Shown piece after piece: positions 17,827-26,537 of a stretch of 64,000 nt of DNA; the first letter of the stretch is position 1, and every line of letters starts with the position of its first letter. Where the stretch lies: contig NZ_JBPODR010000012.1 in the NCBI RefSeq assembly GCF_051201035.1, positions 6,795-70,794 on the forward strand, in the 5' to 3' direction. The notes beneath the pieces were generated by a model. The model saw nothing but the letters and a program-made list of their open reading frames with translations. It made no database searches and was not told the DNA's origin. Position numbers and translations under genes: made by a program. The DNA is from Thermoanaerobacterium thermosulfurigenes (lineage in GTDB: Bacteria; Bacillota; Thermoanaerobacteria; Thermoanaerobacterales; Thermoanaerobacteraceae).

Positions 17827-17887
17827 AGTATTACTCTCCAGATATAGAATGATACCACTATCAAATAAGTTTGTCAACTGGCAATTA

Positions 17888-19003
17888 TTACATAAACATA
17901 AACGGATCAGCTTGTGCTTCGCTGGTAATGACATTTAAGTCTACATCCATTTTTTGCGCTTCATCCCTTATGTATTCAGCGATGAAATTTACAGAAATCT
18001 TCTCTGTGCCAAAATGACCCGCATCTATTATAGCCAGTCCAATATGCCTTGCATCTACTGCATCATGGTAGCCAACATCACCTGTTATCAAAACATCGGC
18101 ACCTTTAAAAGCTGAAATTGATACAAAGCTACCACCACTGCCACCGCATACAGCCACTTTTTTAACTGTCTTGTTTAAATCGCCTACGACACGTATGTTT
18201 TTTAAGCCAAGTTTTGCTTTTACATCATTTGCGAGGTTGCCTAATGTAGTGTCTTTTATTAAGCCTACTCTCCCGATTCCATATTCGTCATACAATGTCT
18301 CAACAGGGTATATGTCATAAGCTACCTCTTCATATGGATGAACTTTTAACATAGCACTTATAACCCTATTTACCAATTTATCTGGTGCTATAGTCTCTAT
18401 TCTAACCTCCTGAGTATTTTCCACTTTTCCTATCTCACCTATAAAAGGATTCGTTCCCTCTAACGGTTTAAAACTTCCTATGCCCATCGTTTGAAAAGTA
18501 CAATCGCTGTAATTTCCTATGTAGCCTGCACCTGCATTGCACATAGCTGTCTTTACTATTTCCTCATATCCAATCGGAACATATACTACAATTTTCTTAT
18601 AGCCTTCTTTATACGTAACTTGCAAAATCTCCTCGTCGTATATTCCCAGTATGTTGCAGAGAATATCGTTCATTCCGCCCTTTGCAGCATCAAAGTTGGT
18701 ATGCGCTGAATACACAGGTATGTCTTCTCTTATAAGCATCGTCAAAACTTCGCCTAACGGATTATCAGTACGTAAATTCTTAAATGGTTTAAATATTATA
18801 GGGTGATGCGTTACAATCATGTCGACTTTCTTTGATATGGCTTCTAATACAACTTCTCTTGTGGCATCCAAAGCCACCATGACAGACGACACATCTTTTC
18901 TGGGATTCCCCACAAGAAGCCCAACATTGTCCCATTCTTCAGCACATTTGTGTGGTGCAAGTTTGTCAATCATTCCCGCTATTGTCTGGCATTTCAGACT
19001 CAT
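17888..19003 (-). CDS. Nif3-like dinuclear metal protein
   Basis: 371 residues, hexameric metal-binding family (YqfO/YbgI, GTP cyclohydrolase I-type 2). EEWDNVGLLVGN, VTHHPIIFKP, SAHTNFDAAKGG and the C-terminal ITGDVGYHDA/DAGHFGTEK supply the metal ligands; a PII-like insert (about 130-220) is typical of the Bacillus form. Start ATG at 19001-19003, seven bases after GAGGTG. It overlaps trmK by 38 bases, a pairing conserved in Firmicutes. Molecular function unsettled. Confidence 0.92.
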   Translation of the reverse strand: MSLKCQTIAGMIDKLAPHKCAEEWDNVGLLVGNPRKDVSSVMVALDATREVVLEAISKKVDMIVTHHPIIFKPFKNLRTDNPLGEVLTMLIREDIPVYSAHTNFDAAKGGMNDILCNILGIYDEEILQVTYKEGYKKIVVYVPIGYEEIVKTAMCNAGAGYIGNYSDCTFQTMGIGSFKPLEGTNPFIGEIGKVENTQEVRIETIAPDKLVNRVISAMLKVHPYEEVAYDIYPVETLYDEYGIGRVGLIKDTTLGNLANDVKAKLGLKNIRVVGDLNKTVKKVAVCGGSGGSFVSISAFKGADVLITGDVGYHDAVDARHIGLAIIDAGHFGTEKISVNFIAEYIRDEAQKMDVDLNVITSEAQADPFMFM

Positions 19004-19676
19004 ACAATAACACCTCATATTTTTTTATTTTATTTAAAATATCCTCTTTCAGTAAATCACTTTCATTGCTTTTCGAGACTTCATCAAAAATCTTTTTTAG
19101 CTTTCCTATCTTATATGATATATAATCTTTAAGCAATGGGTGACTTTTTTGAAAGAGTTTTTCACCGATTTCATAAAAAATTTCGTCGTGGACTCTCCCC
19201 TTGCCATGTTCTACAGCAATTATCTCAAAGAACTTCCCTTTTTCAAAGACTAAACCTTCATCAACAATCAAATACCCATTCTCATAAATATACCTGCGAA
19301 GATGGTCAGATGCCGTCATAGGCTGCAAGATAAATCTCTCTACAGTTGAAGCAATGCTTTTGCCTTTTTCTAAAATATCTGAAGTCAAAATGCCACCCAT
19401 ACCGGCTATTACAACCGTATCAACTTCATTTGGCATTAAAACGCTTAATCCATCGCCAAGCCGTACAATTATATTTTCTGACAGATTGTACTTTTTAATA
19501 ACATCAATTGCTTTATTGAGAGAAGTAGATTTTACATCTGATGCAATTATGTAGTCTGAAATGCCATTTAAATAAAGGTAGACTGGTATATATCCATGGT
19601 CTGTACCTATATCAGCAACTTTAGAATGAAGTTTTATCATTTTGACGATAGAATTTAATCTCTGTGACAGCTTCAT
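18966..19676 (-). CDS. trmK: tRNA (adenine-22-N1)-methyltransferase
   Basis: 236 residues, class I SAM-dependent methyltransferase. Motif I is VADIGTDHGYIPVYL; VVIAGMGG is the conserved catalytic-region motif of the TrmK family, and RFILQPMTASDHLR follows. It is cotranscribed and overlapping with the Nif3-like gene and lies downstream of rpoD and two tRNA genes, the usual dnaG-rpoD-trmK order. Confidence 0.94.
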   Translation of the reverse strand: MKLSQRLNSIVKMIKLHSKVADIGTDHGYIPVYLYLNGISDYIIASDVKSTSLNKAIDVIKKYNLSENIIVRLGDGLSVLMPNEVDTVVIAGMGGILTSDILEKGKSIASTVERFILQPMTASDHLRRYIYENGYLIVDEGLVFEKGKFFEIIAVEHGKGRVHDEIFYEIGEKLFQKSHPLLKDYISYKIGKLKKIFDEVSKSNESDLLKEDILNKIKKYEVLLYESEMPDNSGND

Positions 19677-19733
19677 ACTATAAAATAAAAAGCATTTGTA
19701 AAATCAAATGCCTATCCTTTCATCATTATATGG

Positions 19734-19806
<73 letters not shown>

Positions 19807-19812
19807 TAAATA

Positions 19813-19887
19813 TGGCTCCTCAGGTAGGGCTCGAACCTACAGCCTACCGGTTAACAGCCGGTTGCTCCACCATTGAGCTACTGAGGA
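19813..19887 (-). tRNA. tRNA-Asn (GTT)
   Basis: Acceptor TCCTCAG/CTGAGGA with discriminator G and encoded CCA, anticodon stem ACCGG/CCGGT with loop CTGTTAA giving GTT. Cotranscribed with tRNA-Met downstream of rpoD. Encodes CCA, unlike the other four tRNAs here. Confidence 0.96.
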
Positions 19888-19932
19888 ATACATTTATTAT
19901 TATACTACATTTTTAACCGGTGTCAAGCAGTG

Positions 19933-21006
19933 TTAATCCAAAAAATCTTTTAATTTCTTGCTGCGGCTTGGATGTCTTAATTTCCTCAATGCCTTTGCCT
20001 CTATCTGTCTTATTCTCTCTCTTGTAACATTGAATTCTTTGCCCACTTCTTCCAATGTCCTTGCTCTTCCGTCATCCAATCCAAATCTTAGCCTCAACAC
20101 CTTTTCTTCCCTCGGCGTCAAAGTATCCAAAACGTCTATAAGCTGCTCTTTAAGCATAGTAAATGCTGCCGCTTCAGCAGGGGCTGGAGCATCTTCGTCT
20201 GGTATAAAATCGCCAAGATGGCTGTCTTCTTCTTCGCCTATAGGAGTCTCTAACGATACTGGTTCCTGAGCAATCTTCATTATCTCTCTGACCTTGTCAA
20301 CTGACATATCCATCTCTTTAGCGATCTCCTCTGGTAGAGGATCACGTCCCAATTCCTGCAAAAGTTGCCTTGAAACCCTTATAAGCTTATTAATAGTCTC
20401 TACCATATGGACAGGAATGCGTATCGTCCTGGCTTGATCAGCTATAGCCCTCGTGATTGCCTGTCTTATCCACCACGTAGCGTATGTGCTAAACTTAAAT
20501 CCCTTTCTGTAGTTAAACTTTTCTACAGCTTTTAGTAGACCTAAATTTCCTTCTTGGATCAAATCGAGAAATAACATACCTCTGCCTACGTATCGTTTAG
20601 CAATGCTTACAACAAGCCTCAAATTCGCTTCCGTAAGCCTTTTTTTAGCTTCCTCATCGCCTTTTTCTATCCTCTTTGCCAACTCTATCTCTTCATCAGG
20701 AGATAAAAGAGGTATTTTTCCTATTTCCTTTAAGTACATCCTTACTGGATCATCAATATTTATTCCTTCAGGAATAGTAAGATCCAAATCCAGATCTTCC
20801 TCTGGAATTAATTCATCTTGTTGTGGTTCTTCTCCCACGATTTCTATACCCAACTTTTCGAATGTATCATATACTTTTTCTATCTGATCTGCATCCATAT
20901 CAATATCTTCAAGAGAATTCATTATTTCATTATACGTCAGCATGCCATTCTTTTTGCCTTTATCAATAAGCTCTTTTATAGAATTTTTTACTTTTTCTTT
21001 ATTCAT
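19933..21006 (-). CDS. rpoD: RNA polymerase primary sigma factor
   Basis: Housekeeping sigma-70 factor, 357 residues. Region 1.2 DPVRMYLKEIGKIPLL, region 2 ANLRLVVSIAKRYVGRGM...FKFSTYATWWIRQAI, region 3, and region 4 LTPREEKVLRLRFGLDDG...VTRERIRQIEAKALRKLRHP are complete. The ATG at 21004-21006 follows AAGGAGGGG at 8 bases, so the 13 codons upstream are unlikely to be translated. Adjacent to dnaG in the common macromolecular-synthesis order. Confidence 0.97.
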   Translation of the reverse strand: MNKEKVKNSIKELIDKGKKNGMLTYNEIMNSLEDIDMDADQIEKVYDTFEKLGIEIVGEEPQQDELIPEEDLDLDLTIPEGINIDDPVRMYLKEIGKIPLLSPDEEIELAKRIEKGDEEAKKRLTEANLRLVVSIAKRYVGRGMLFLDLIQEGNLGLLKAVEKFNYRKGFKFSTYATWWIRQAITRAIADQARTIRIPVHMVETINKLIRVSRQLLQELGRDPLPEEIAKEMDMSVDKVREIMKIAQEPVSLETPIGEEEDSHLGDFIPDEDAPAPAEAAAFTMLKEQLIDVLDTLTPREEKVLRLRFGLDDGRARTLEEVGKEFNVTRERIRQIEAKALRKLRHPSRSKKLKDFLD

Positions 21007-21037
21007 GGGTGTCCCCTCCTTTTGGGCAACCTTTTTC

Positions 21038-22834
21038 TCAGCCATTTTTTAAACTCAGCATCTCCTTTTCATATTTCTGTAATTGTATCAAAAGTTCTCT
21101 TTCCTTCTCAATGTCACCAGCATTATATGAATCGTCAATTTCGCGTTTAATGCTCGCTATTTTTCTTCGTATGTCGTCTTTGATTATCTCTCTTACACAG
21201 TCATCCACTATTTTTTCGCTTGCCACTTTCTCGCTATACAGCACGTTGAATATATCGTTAAATTCGTCTTTTAAATCAGCATTGTCCAGCATAAAGCTTA
21301 GGTCTTTTACATCCACATGGCCACCATCTTCAAGCCTTTCAAAAATATACGACATCACTGACTTTAAATGTTCGTCTTCGATGTCATCTACAGAAAGCTT
21401 ACCTTTCACCCTGCTATAAAGCTTGTTGTCAATTAAAAGCAGTGCAATCAAGTACTTAAGAGACGGTATCTTTTTTGCTCCACTGTATTTAATATTATGC
21501 CTATTATTGCCAACTGTATACCTAATTTTTTTATTATTTTGCAAAAAACCCTTGACAAATTGGTCTATTTCTGCTCTAATAGTATTTTCAGGTATTTCAG
21601 CGTCTTTTGATACAATGGAAATATACACATCTCGCTTTACTTCGTCTTTAACTGTGGCAAGATCCTTGCACACCTTTTTGATATACTTTATCCTGTCTGA
21701 TGGTTTTTCTAAATCCAAATCTTGCTTGTACTTCTTTATCTTATATTCTATCAATGTATCTGTCTTTTCAAGAAGCTTTTTAAATGCGTCAAAACCCTCT
21801 TTTCTCACATATTCATCAGGGTCCTTGCCATTAGGTACTGTCAATATATTTACATTTAGGTCCAGTTCATCTAAAAGGTTAAGACCTCTCATTGTGGCCT
21901 CAATGCCTGCTTCATCTGCGTCATATGAAATTACGACAGTGTTTTTGTACTTTTTTATAAGTCTACCTTGCTCTAAAGTCAGCGCAGTACCCAACGATGC
22001 GACGACATTGTCAAGTCCGCTTTGGTACAATGCTATAGCATCCATATATCCTTCAACGATAATAAACATATCTTCTTTAGATTTTTTGGCGTAATTAATT
22101 CCATATAAGGTCTTTCCTTTTTTAAAAACAACCGTCTCAGGAGTATTTAAATACTTTGGCTTTGCATCATCCATGATTCTGCCGCCAAAACCTATCACAT
22201 TGTTTTTCTCGTCTATTATAGGAAACATTACCCGATTTTTAAATCTATCGTAATATGATCCAGTGCTGCTTTTTGAAACAAGACCAGCGCTTACAAGTAC
22301 GTCAGTATTGTAATTGCGGCGCTTTAAATACTTAAGCAATTCAAGTCCACTTGGCGGAGAAAACCCCAATCCAAATCTCTTTATCGTAATGTCGTCTATG
22401 CCCCTATCGTAGAGGTATTTTAATGCAGCCTGTCCAAATTTAGAATAAAGATACCTGTGATAAAACAAAGCAGCTAACCTATTGACTTCATATATTTCAT
22501 CTTTCAGCTTTTTTTTCTGATACTCTAAACCTGACAAATTTTCTTCTTCAATCTCTATACCAGCTCTATCTGCCAAGAACTCAACGGCCTCCTTAAAACC
22601 TACATTTTCAATATTCATTACAAAGGTAATGACATTTCCGCTGGCTTGGCAACCAAAACAATGATAAAGCTGCTTCTCTTGGCTTACATTGAAAGATGGT
22701 GTTTTCTCATGATGAAATGGGCACAATCCCTTAAAGTCTTTGCCAGATTTTTTAAGCGAAACATAACTTGAGACAACATCAACTATATCATTTTCTTCTA
22801 TTACCCTATCAATTACGTCTTTTGAATAAGACAT
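21038..22834 (-). CDS. dnaG: DNA primase
   Basis: 598 residues from the ATG at 22832-22834 (AAGGTGG five bases before). CHC2 zinc finger CPFHHEKTPSF...YHCFGC at about 40-64, toprim domain IIVEGYMDAIAL and SYDADEAG, and a C-terminal helicase-binding region. Primes DNA replication. Followed by rpoD after 31 bases. Confidence 0.97.
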   Translation of the reverse strand: MSYSKDVIDRVIEENDIVDVVSSYVSLKKSGKDFKGLCPFHHEKTPSFNVSQEKQLYHCFGCQASGNVITFVMNIENVGFKEAVEFLADRAGIEIEEENLSGLEYQKKKLKDEIYEVNRLAALFYHRYLYSKFGQAALKYLYDRGIDDITIKRFGLGFSPPSGLELLKYLKRRNYNTDVLVSAGLVSKSSTGSYYDRFKNRVMFPIIDEKNNVIGFGGRIMDDAKPKYLNTPETVVFKKGKTLYGINYAKKSKEDMFIIVEGYMDAIALYQSGLDNVVASLGTALTLEQGRLIKKYKNTVVISYDADEAGIEATMRGLNLLDELDLNVNILTVPNGKDPDEYVRKEGFDAFKKLLEKTDTLIEYKIKKYKQDLDLEKPSDRIKYIKKVCKDLATVKDEVKRDVYISIVSKDAEIPENTIRAEIDQFVKGFLQNNKKIRYTVGNNRHNIKYSGAKKIPSLKYLIALLLIDNKLYSRVKGKLSVDDIEDEHLKSVMSYIFERLEDGGHVDVKDLSFMLDNADLKDEFNDIFNVLYSEKVASEKIVDDCVREIIKDDIRRKIASIKREIDDSYNAGDIEKERELLIQLQKYEKEMLSLKNG

Positions 22835-22963
22835 AAACACCACCTTAATTAATAGTTCGACAAAAAATAGGAAAATCCTCTTTTTAAAAAAGAATTATAA
22901 AATTTTCATGGAATTAATATATTCGACATAAATTCCTAAAATCCTTCTTGAAATTTTTACATA

Positions 22964-23977
22964 TTAGAAATTTTTATCTTCCCACGGTGATGGTAAGAAA
23001 ATCTCTTTATACTTTGTTATAGCGTATTTATCAGTCATTCCTGCTATATAGTCAGCAACTGCCCGTTCTTTACCATATTCATGTGTTAATTCGATAAATT
23101 CATCTGGCATGTCGTCCACATTTTCACAAAAATAATAAAAAAGCTGTTCAACAACTTTTTTCGCTTTTGCCTCTTCGCTTTTTGCCTTCGAACCTATATA
23201 AACCTTTTTAAACAAAAAATCTCTAAGGCTGTAAGTAGCATCATAAATCTCACGGCTCATGGAGATACTATCTTTTCCCATGCTGTTTTCAATTATGTCC
23301 TTAACCATTGTGTTTATCCTCTTGCTGTGAGTCTCTCCTAATATACGCCTTAAATCTTTTGGTATATCATCATTTGTCAATACTTTACCTCGAATTGCAT
23401 CATCAATATCGTGATTCACATAGGCAATCTTGTCTGCTAATTGAACGATTTTACCTTCCAATGTTCCAGGATTTCCGGATGTGGAATGATTTAAGATGCC
23501 ATCTCGCACTTCCCATGTCAGATTAAGCCCTAAACCATTATTTTCTATCACATCCACCACTCTTAAGCTTTGGACACTATGCCTAAAGCCATCTTTTAAA
23601 AGCCTATTTAAAACTTCCTCACCCGAATGGCCAAAAGGGGTATGCCCTAAATCGTGACCTAACGCTATAGCTTCGGTTAAGTCTTCGTTAAGCCGCAATG
23701 CCCTTGCGATAGTTTTTGATATTTGTGCAACTTCCAAAGTATGCGTAAGTCTCGTCCTGTAGTGGTCACCTTCAGGAGATATAAAAACCTGCGTCTTATG
23801 ACTCAATCTCCTAAAAGCCTTACAATGTATGATTCTGTCTCTATCCCTTTGGTAATCTGTGCGAATATCGCACTTTTCCTCGTCTCTTGTTCTCCCTTTT
23901 GATTCTCTACTGTGTGCTGCATACGGTGATAGTATCTTATACTCCATATCCTCGGATATTTCCCTTATTTTCATCAT
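22964..23977 (-). CDS. dgt: dGTPase-like HD-domain triphosphohydrolase
   Basis: 337 residues. HD motif region RTRLTHTLEVAQISKTIARA and ALGHDLGHTPFGHSGE give the metal ligands; IVQLADKIAYVNHDIDDA is typical of deoxyguanosine triphosphate triphosphohydrolases. Start ATG at 23975-23977 after GAAGGTGAT, with a second ATG next to it. It stands before dnaG-rpoD in the same direction, as in many clostridia. Substrate (dGTP or several dNTPs) cannot be set from sequence. Confidence 0.92.
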   Translation of the reverse strand: MMKIREISEDMEYKILSPYAAHSRESKGRTRDEEKCDIRTDYQRDRDRIIHCKAFRRLSHKTQVFISPEGDHYRTRLTHTLEVAQISKTIARALRLNEDLTEAIALGHDLGHTPFGHSGEEVLNRLLKDGFRHSVQSLRVVDVIENNGLGLNLTWEVRDGILNHSTSGNPGTLEGKIVQLADKIAYVNHDIDDAIRGKVLTNDDIPKDLRRILGETHSKRINTMVKDIIENSMGKDSISMSREIYDATYSLRDFLFKKVYIGSKAKSEEAKAKKVVEQLFYYFCENVDDMPDEFIELTHEYGKERAVADYIAGMTDKYAITKYKEIFLPSPWEDKNF

Positions 23978-23991
23978 ATCACCTTCTCACA

Positions 23992-24020
23992 AAAATAAAA
24001 CCCAATAAGGGTTTTATTTT
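23992..24020 (-). terminator. Terminator after secG
   Basis: Perfect 10-base stem AATAAAACCC/GGGTTTTATT with a 5-base loop, starting 13 bases after the secG stop. Confidence 0.85.
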
Positions 24021-24032
24021 ATATAGACGATA

Positions 24033-24272
24033 TTATTTTCCCATCAGCAACGTCAATATCAATGAAGTAATTATGAAAACTACGGCGCTTATCGTCGTAA
24101 GCCTCTCCAAAGTACCTTCCATCGTCCTGGCCTTGTTTTTACCAAAGAAAGTCTCTGCACCACCTGCAATTGCCCCGGATATACCTGCACTTTTCCCTTG
24201 TTGCAAGAGTATAACTGCCATCATAAACAAACTAACAATAATATGAATTATAAGTACTATTATTTTTAGCAT
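24033..24272 (-). CDS. secG: Protein translocase subunit SecG
   Basis: 79 residues, two membrane segments. HIIVSLFMMAVILLQQGKSAG, followed by GGAETFFGKNKARTMEGTLERLT, is the SecG signature. Part of the SecYEG channel. In many clostridia it follows eno, but here a DUF134 gene and a plus-strand gene lie between. Confidence 0.95.
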   Translation of the reverse strand: MLKIIVLIIHIIVSLFMMAVILLQQGKSAGISGAIAGGAETFFGKNKARTMEGTLERLTTISAVVFIITSLILTLLMGK

Positions 24273-24342
24273 ATGTTTAACCTCCGAAAATCATATTTAC
24301 ACTATTATATATTATATAGCAATAGCATATTTATATCAAGCA

Positions 24343-24717
24343 CTAATTTTCTTCATCAGAAATTGATTCACTCATCATGCCATGCCTATTGCAATGTCCA
24401 TGTCCATGGTGGGGTACGTCTTCACCGTAGACTTTGTAATTGCCGCCTTCTACTCTTATGGCTTTGCCATTTACAAGTGCATCTGCAACTTTTTCACGAG
24501 CTGACATGATGATCCTAAAAAATGTAGGCCTTGATACTTTCATCCTTTCCGCACAATCTTCTTGTTCTAATCCTTCTAAATCCTTTAGACGTATAGCTTC
24601 AAACTCTTCAACTGTAAGCACCACTTCACTTAATGAGTGCATAGGTATTCCTACTGGCTTAAAATAATTTATGTTTGGTTCACATTTTACCCATCTGCAT
24701 TTTTGAGGTCTTGGCAT
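24343..24717 (-). CDS. DUF134 helix-turn-helix protein
   Basis: 124 residues. MPRPQKCRWVKCEP start, EEFEAIRLKDLEGLEQEDCAERMKVSRPTFFRI resembles sigma region 4-like HTH. This is the UPF0251/DUF134 family, often next to dinitrogenase Fe-Mo cofactor domain proteins, though no such gene is here. The histidine- and cysteine-rich ends (HHGHGHCNRHG) could bind metal. Likely DNA binding; targets unknown. Confidence 0.88.
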   Translation of the reverse strand: MPRPQKCRWVKCEPNINYFKPVGIPMHSLSEVVLTVEEFEAIRLKDLEGLEQEDCAERMKVSRPTFFRIIMSAREKVADALVNGKAIRVEGGNYKVYGEDVPHHGHGHCNRHGMMSESISDEEN

Positions 24718-24871
24718 TTTATCACATCCCATTTCTTTTTTTGCATAATCATAATACTATTTTATCACCTATAAGTTAATTATATCAAGATACTTTTAAA
24801 TACAATGCACACATATTTCTAATACAATGAATAGCATAAATTAGTTAACAAGATTATAAAGGATGATTTTT

Positions 24872-25201
24872 ATGACGCTATCTTCCATTATTTCAAAGTT
24901 ATCGTCTGCAAACTCTCTTGTAACAGCTATCGGTTATATACTTTTCGCAATAGGTATAAATAGCGATGGAATAACAAAAGAAAATCTTGCAGTTTCTGGC
25001 AGATGGATTATTTTTATAGGAACTTTTTTACTGTACGCCTTGAATATAATATCGATAAGACAAAATGAAAACAAAGATGAAATTATCATCGAAAATCCTG
25101 ATTTGCTTATTTTGGCTGGCAGTTTTATGATTGCATCAGGTGCATTTGTAGATGCGATCGGATTTGAAAAGAAAAATTTAAAAGAAGCTCAGGTATATTG
25201 A
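24872..25201 (+). CDS. Small membrane protein of unknown function
   Basis: 109 residues from the ATG at 24872, six bases after AAGGATG. Three hydrophobic stretches: NSLVTAIGYILFAIGINSDG, WIIFIGTFLLYALNIISI and LLILAGSFMIASGAFVDAIG. I do not recognise a family. It is a plus-strand single gene between two minus-strand units, with its own terminator hairpin that begins inside its last codons. Confidence 0.75.
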   Translation: MTLSSIISKLSSANSLVTAIGYILFAIGINSDGITKENLAVSGRWIIFIGTFLLYALNIISIRQNENKDEIIIENPDLLILAGSFMIASGAFVDAIGFEKKNLKEAQVY

Positions 25202-25217
25202 TACTGAGCTTCTTTTT
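25181..25217 (+). terminator. Terminator shared by the small membrane protein gene and eno
   Basis: 12-base stem AAAGAAGCTCAG/CTGAGCTTCTTT followed by T-rich sequence on the plus strand; the A-rich start makes it usable for convergent eno too. Confidence 0.88.
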
Positions 25218-25230
25218 ATGCAGAGATAAA

Positions 25231-26517
25231 TTATCTTACGTTGTAAAATGCGTCTTTTCCAAGGTATTGTGCTATTCCGCCTAACCCTTCTTCTATCCTC
25301 ATCAATTGGTTGTACTTCACGACTCTATCTGTTCTGGAAGGAGCACCAGTCTTAATTTGCCCTGCATTGACAGCAACAACAAGATCTGCAATAGTTGAAT
25401 CTTCTGTCTCACCTGAGCGATGTGATACGACAGCAGTGTATCCTGCTTTCTTAGCCATCTCTATCGCATCAAGCGTTTCAGTAAGTGTACCAATCTGATT
25501 AAGCTTAATGAGGATAGAGTTTGCAACACCCATCTTAATTCCTCTTGAGAGTCTTTCTGTATTTGTAACAAAAAGATCGTCGCCAACTAATTGGATTTTC
25601 TTGCCCAATCTTTCTGTTAAGAGCTTCCATCCGTTCCAATCCTCTTCTGCTAAACCATCTTCAAGCGAAACGATAGGATATTTATTTATAAGCTGCTCCC
25701 AGTAGTCCACCATTTCTTCTGATGTTCTCACAACGCCTTCTCCATCGAAATGGTATTTCCCATCTTCTTTGTACATTTCAGATGAAGCTGGGTCAAGAGC
25801 TATAGCTACATCTTCACCAGGTACATATCCTGCCTTTTGGATTGCTTCCAATATTACCTGTATTGCTTCTTCATTTGATGTAAGGTTTGGTGCGAAACCA
25901 CCTTCATCGCCAACTGTAGTGCTTAATCCTTTTGATTTAAGCACTGATCTTAAATTGTGGAAAACTTCAGCGCATGTCCTTAAAGCTTCATGGAAGCTTT
26001 GCGCACCAACAGGCATGATCATGAATTCCTGTATATCGACGTTATTGTCAGCGTGCTTTCCGCCGTTTAAAATGTTCATCATTGGCACAGGAAGCACTTT
26101 TGCATTTACTCCACCTAAGTACTGGTAAAGTGGCAAGCCAACTTCTTCAGCAGCAGCTTTAGCAACTGCCAATGAAACACCTAAAATTGCATTCGCACCC
26201 AGATTTGATTTGTTTGGAGTTCCATCTAAATCAATCATGGCTTTGTCTATTGCCACTTGGTCTATTGCATCCATTCCAATTATTTCTGGAGCGATCTTTT
26301 CATTTACATTTTCTACAGCTTTCAATACACCTTTTCCTAAGTATCTGTTGTTGTCACCATCTCTTAACTCAACAGCTTCAAACTGACCTGTTGAAGCACC
26401 AGATGGAACTGCAGCACGACCTACTGCACCGCTATCTAATTCCACTTCTACTTCTACAGTTGGATTTCCTCTTGAATCAAGTATTTCTCTTGCATAAACA
26501 TCAACAATTATAGACAT
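25231..26517 (-). CDS. eno: Enolase
   Basis: 428 residues; converts 2-phosphoglycerate to phosphoenolpyruvate. MSIIVDVYAREILDSRGNPT start, VGDEGGFAPN, EDGLAEEDW, LVGDDLFVTN and catalytic ILIKLNQIGTLTET plus SHRSGETEDS are intact. Start ATG at 26515-26517 seven bases after GAAAGGAG. Last gene of the cggR glycolytic operon, 20 bases after gpmI. Confidence 0.98.
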   Translation of the reverse strand: MSIIVDVYAREILDSRGNPTVEVEVELDSGAVGRAAVPSGASTGQFEAVELRDGDNNRYLGKGVLKAVENVNEKIAPEIIGMDAIDQVAIDKAMIDLDGTPNKSNLGANAILGVSLAVAKAAAEEVGLPLYQYLGGVNAKVLPVPMMNILNGGKHADNNVDIQEFMIMPVGAQSFHEALRTCAEVFHNLRSVLKSKGLSTTVGDEGGFAPNLTSNEEAIQVILEAIQKAGYVPGEDVAIALDPASSEMYKEDGKYHFDGEGVVRTSEEMVDYWEQLINKYPIVSLEDGLAEEDWNGWKLLTERLGKKIQLVGDDLFVTNTERLSRGIKMGVANSILIKLNQIGTLTETLDAIEMAKKAGYTAVVSHRSGETEDSTIADLVVAVNAGQIKTGAPSRTDRVVKYNQLMRIEEGLGGIAQYLGKDAFYNVR

Positions 26518-26537
26518 AAACATTCTCCTTTCGTTTT

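Noticed and set aside
17483..17827. Plus-strand open frame of 114 codons
   Set aside because: Lies inside the RNase P RNA gene.
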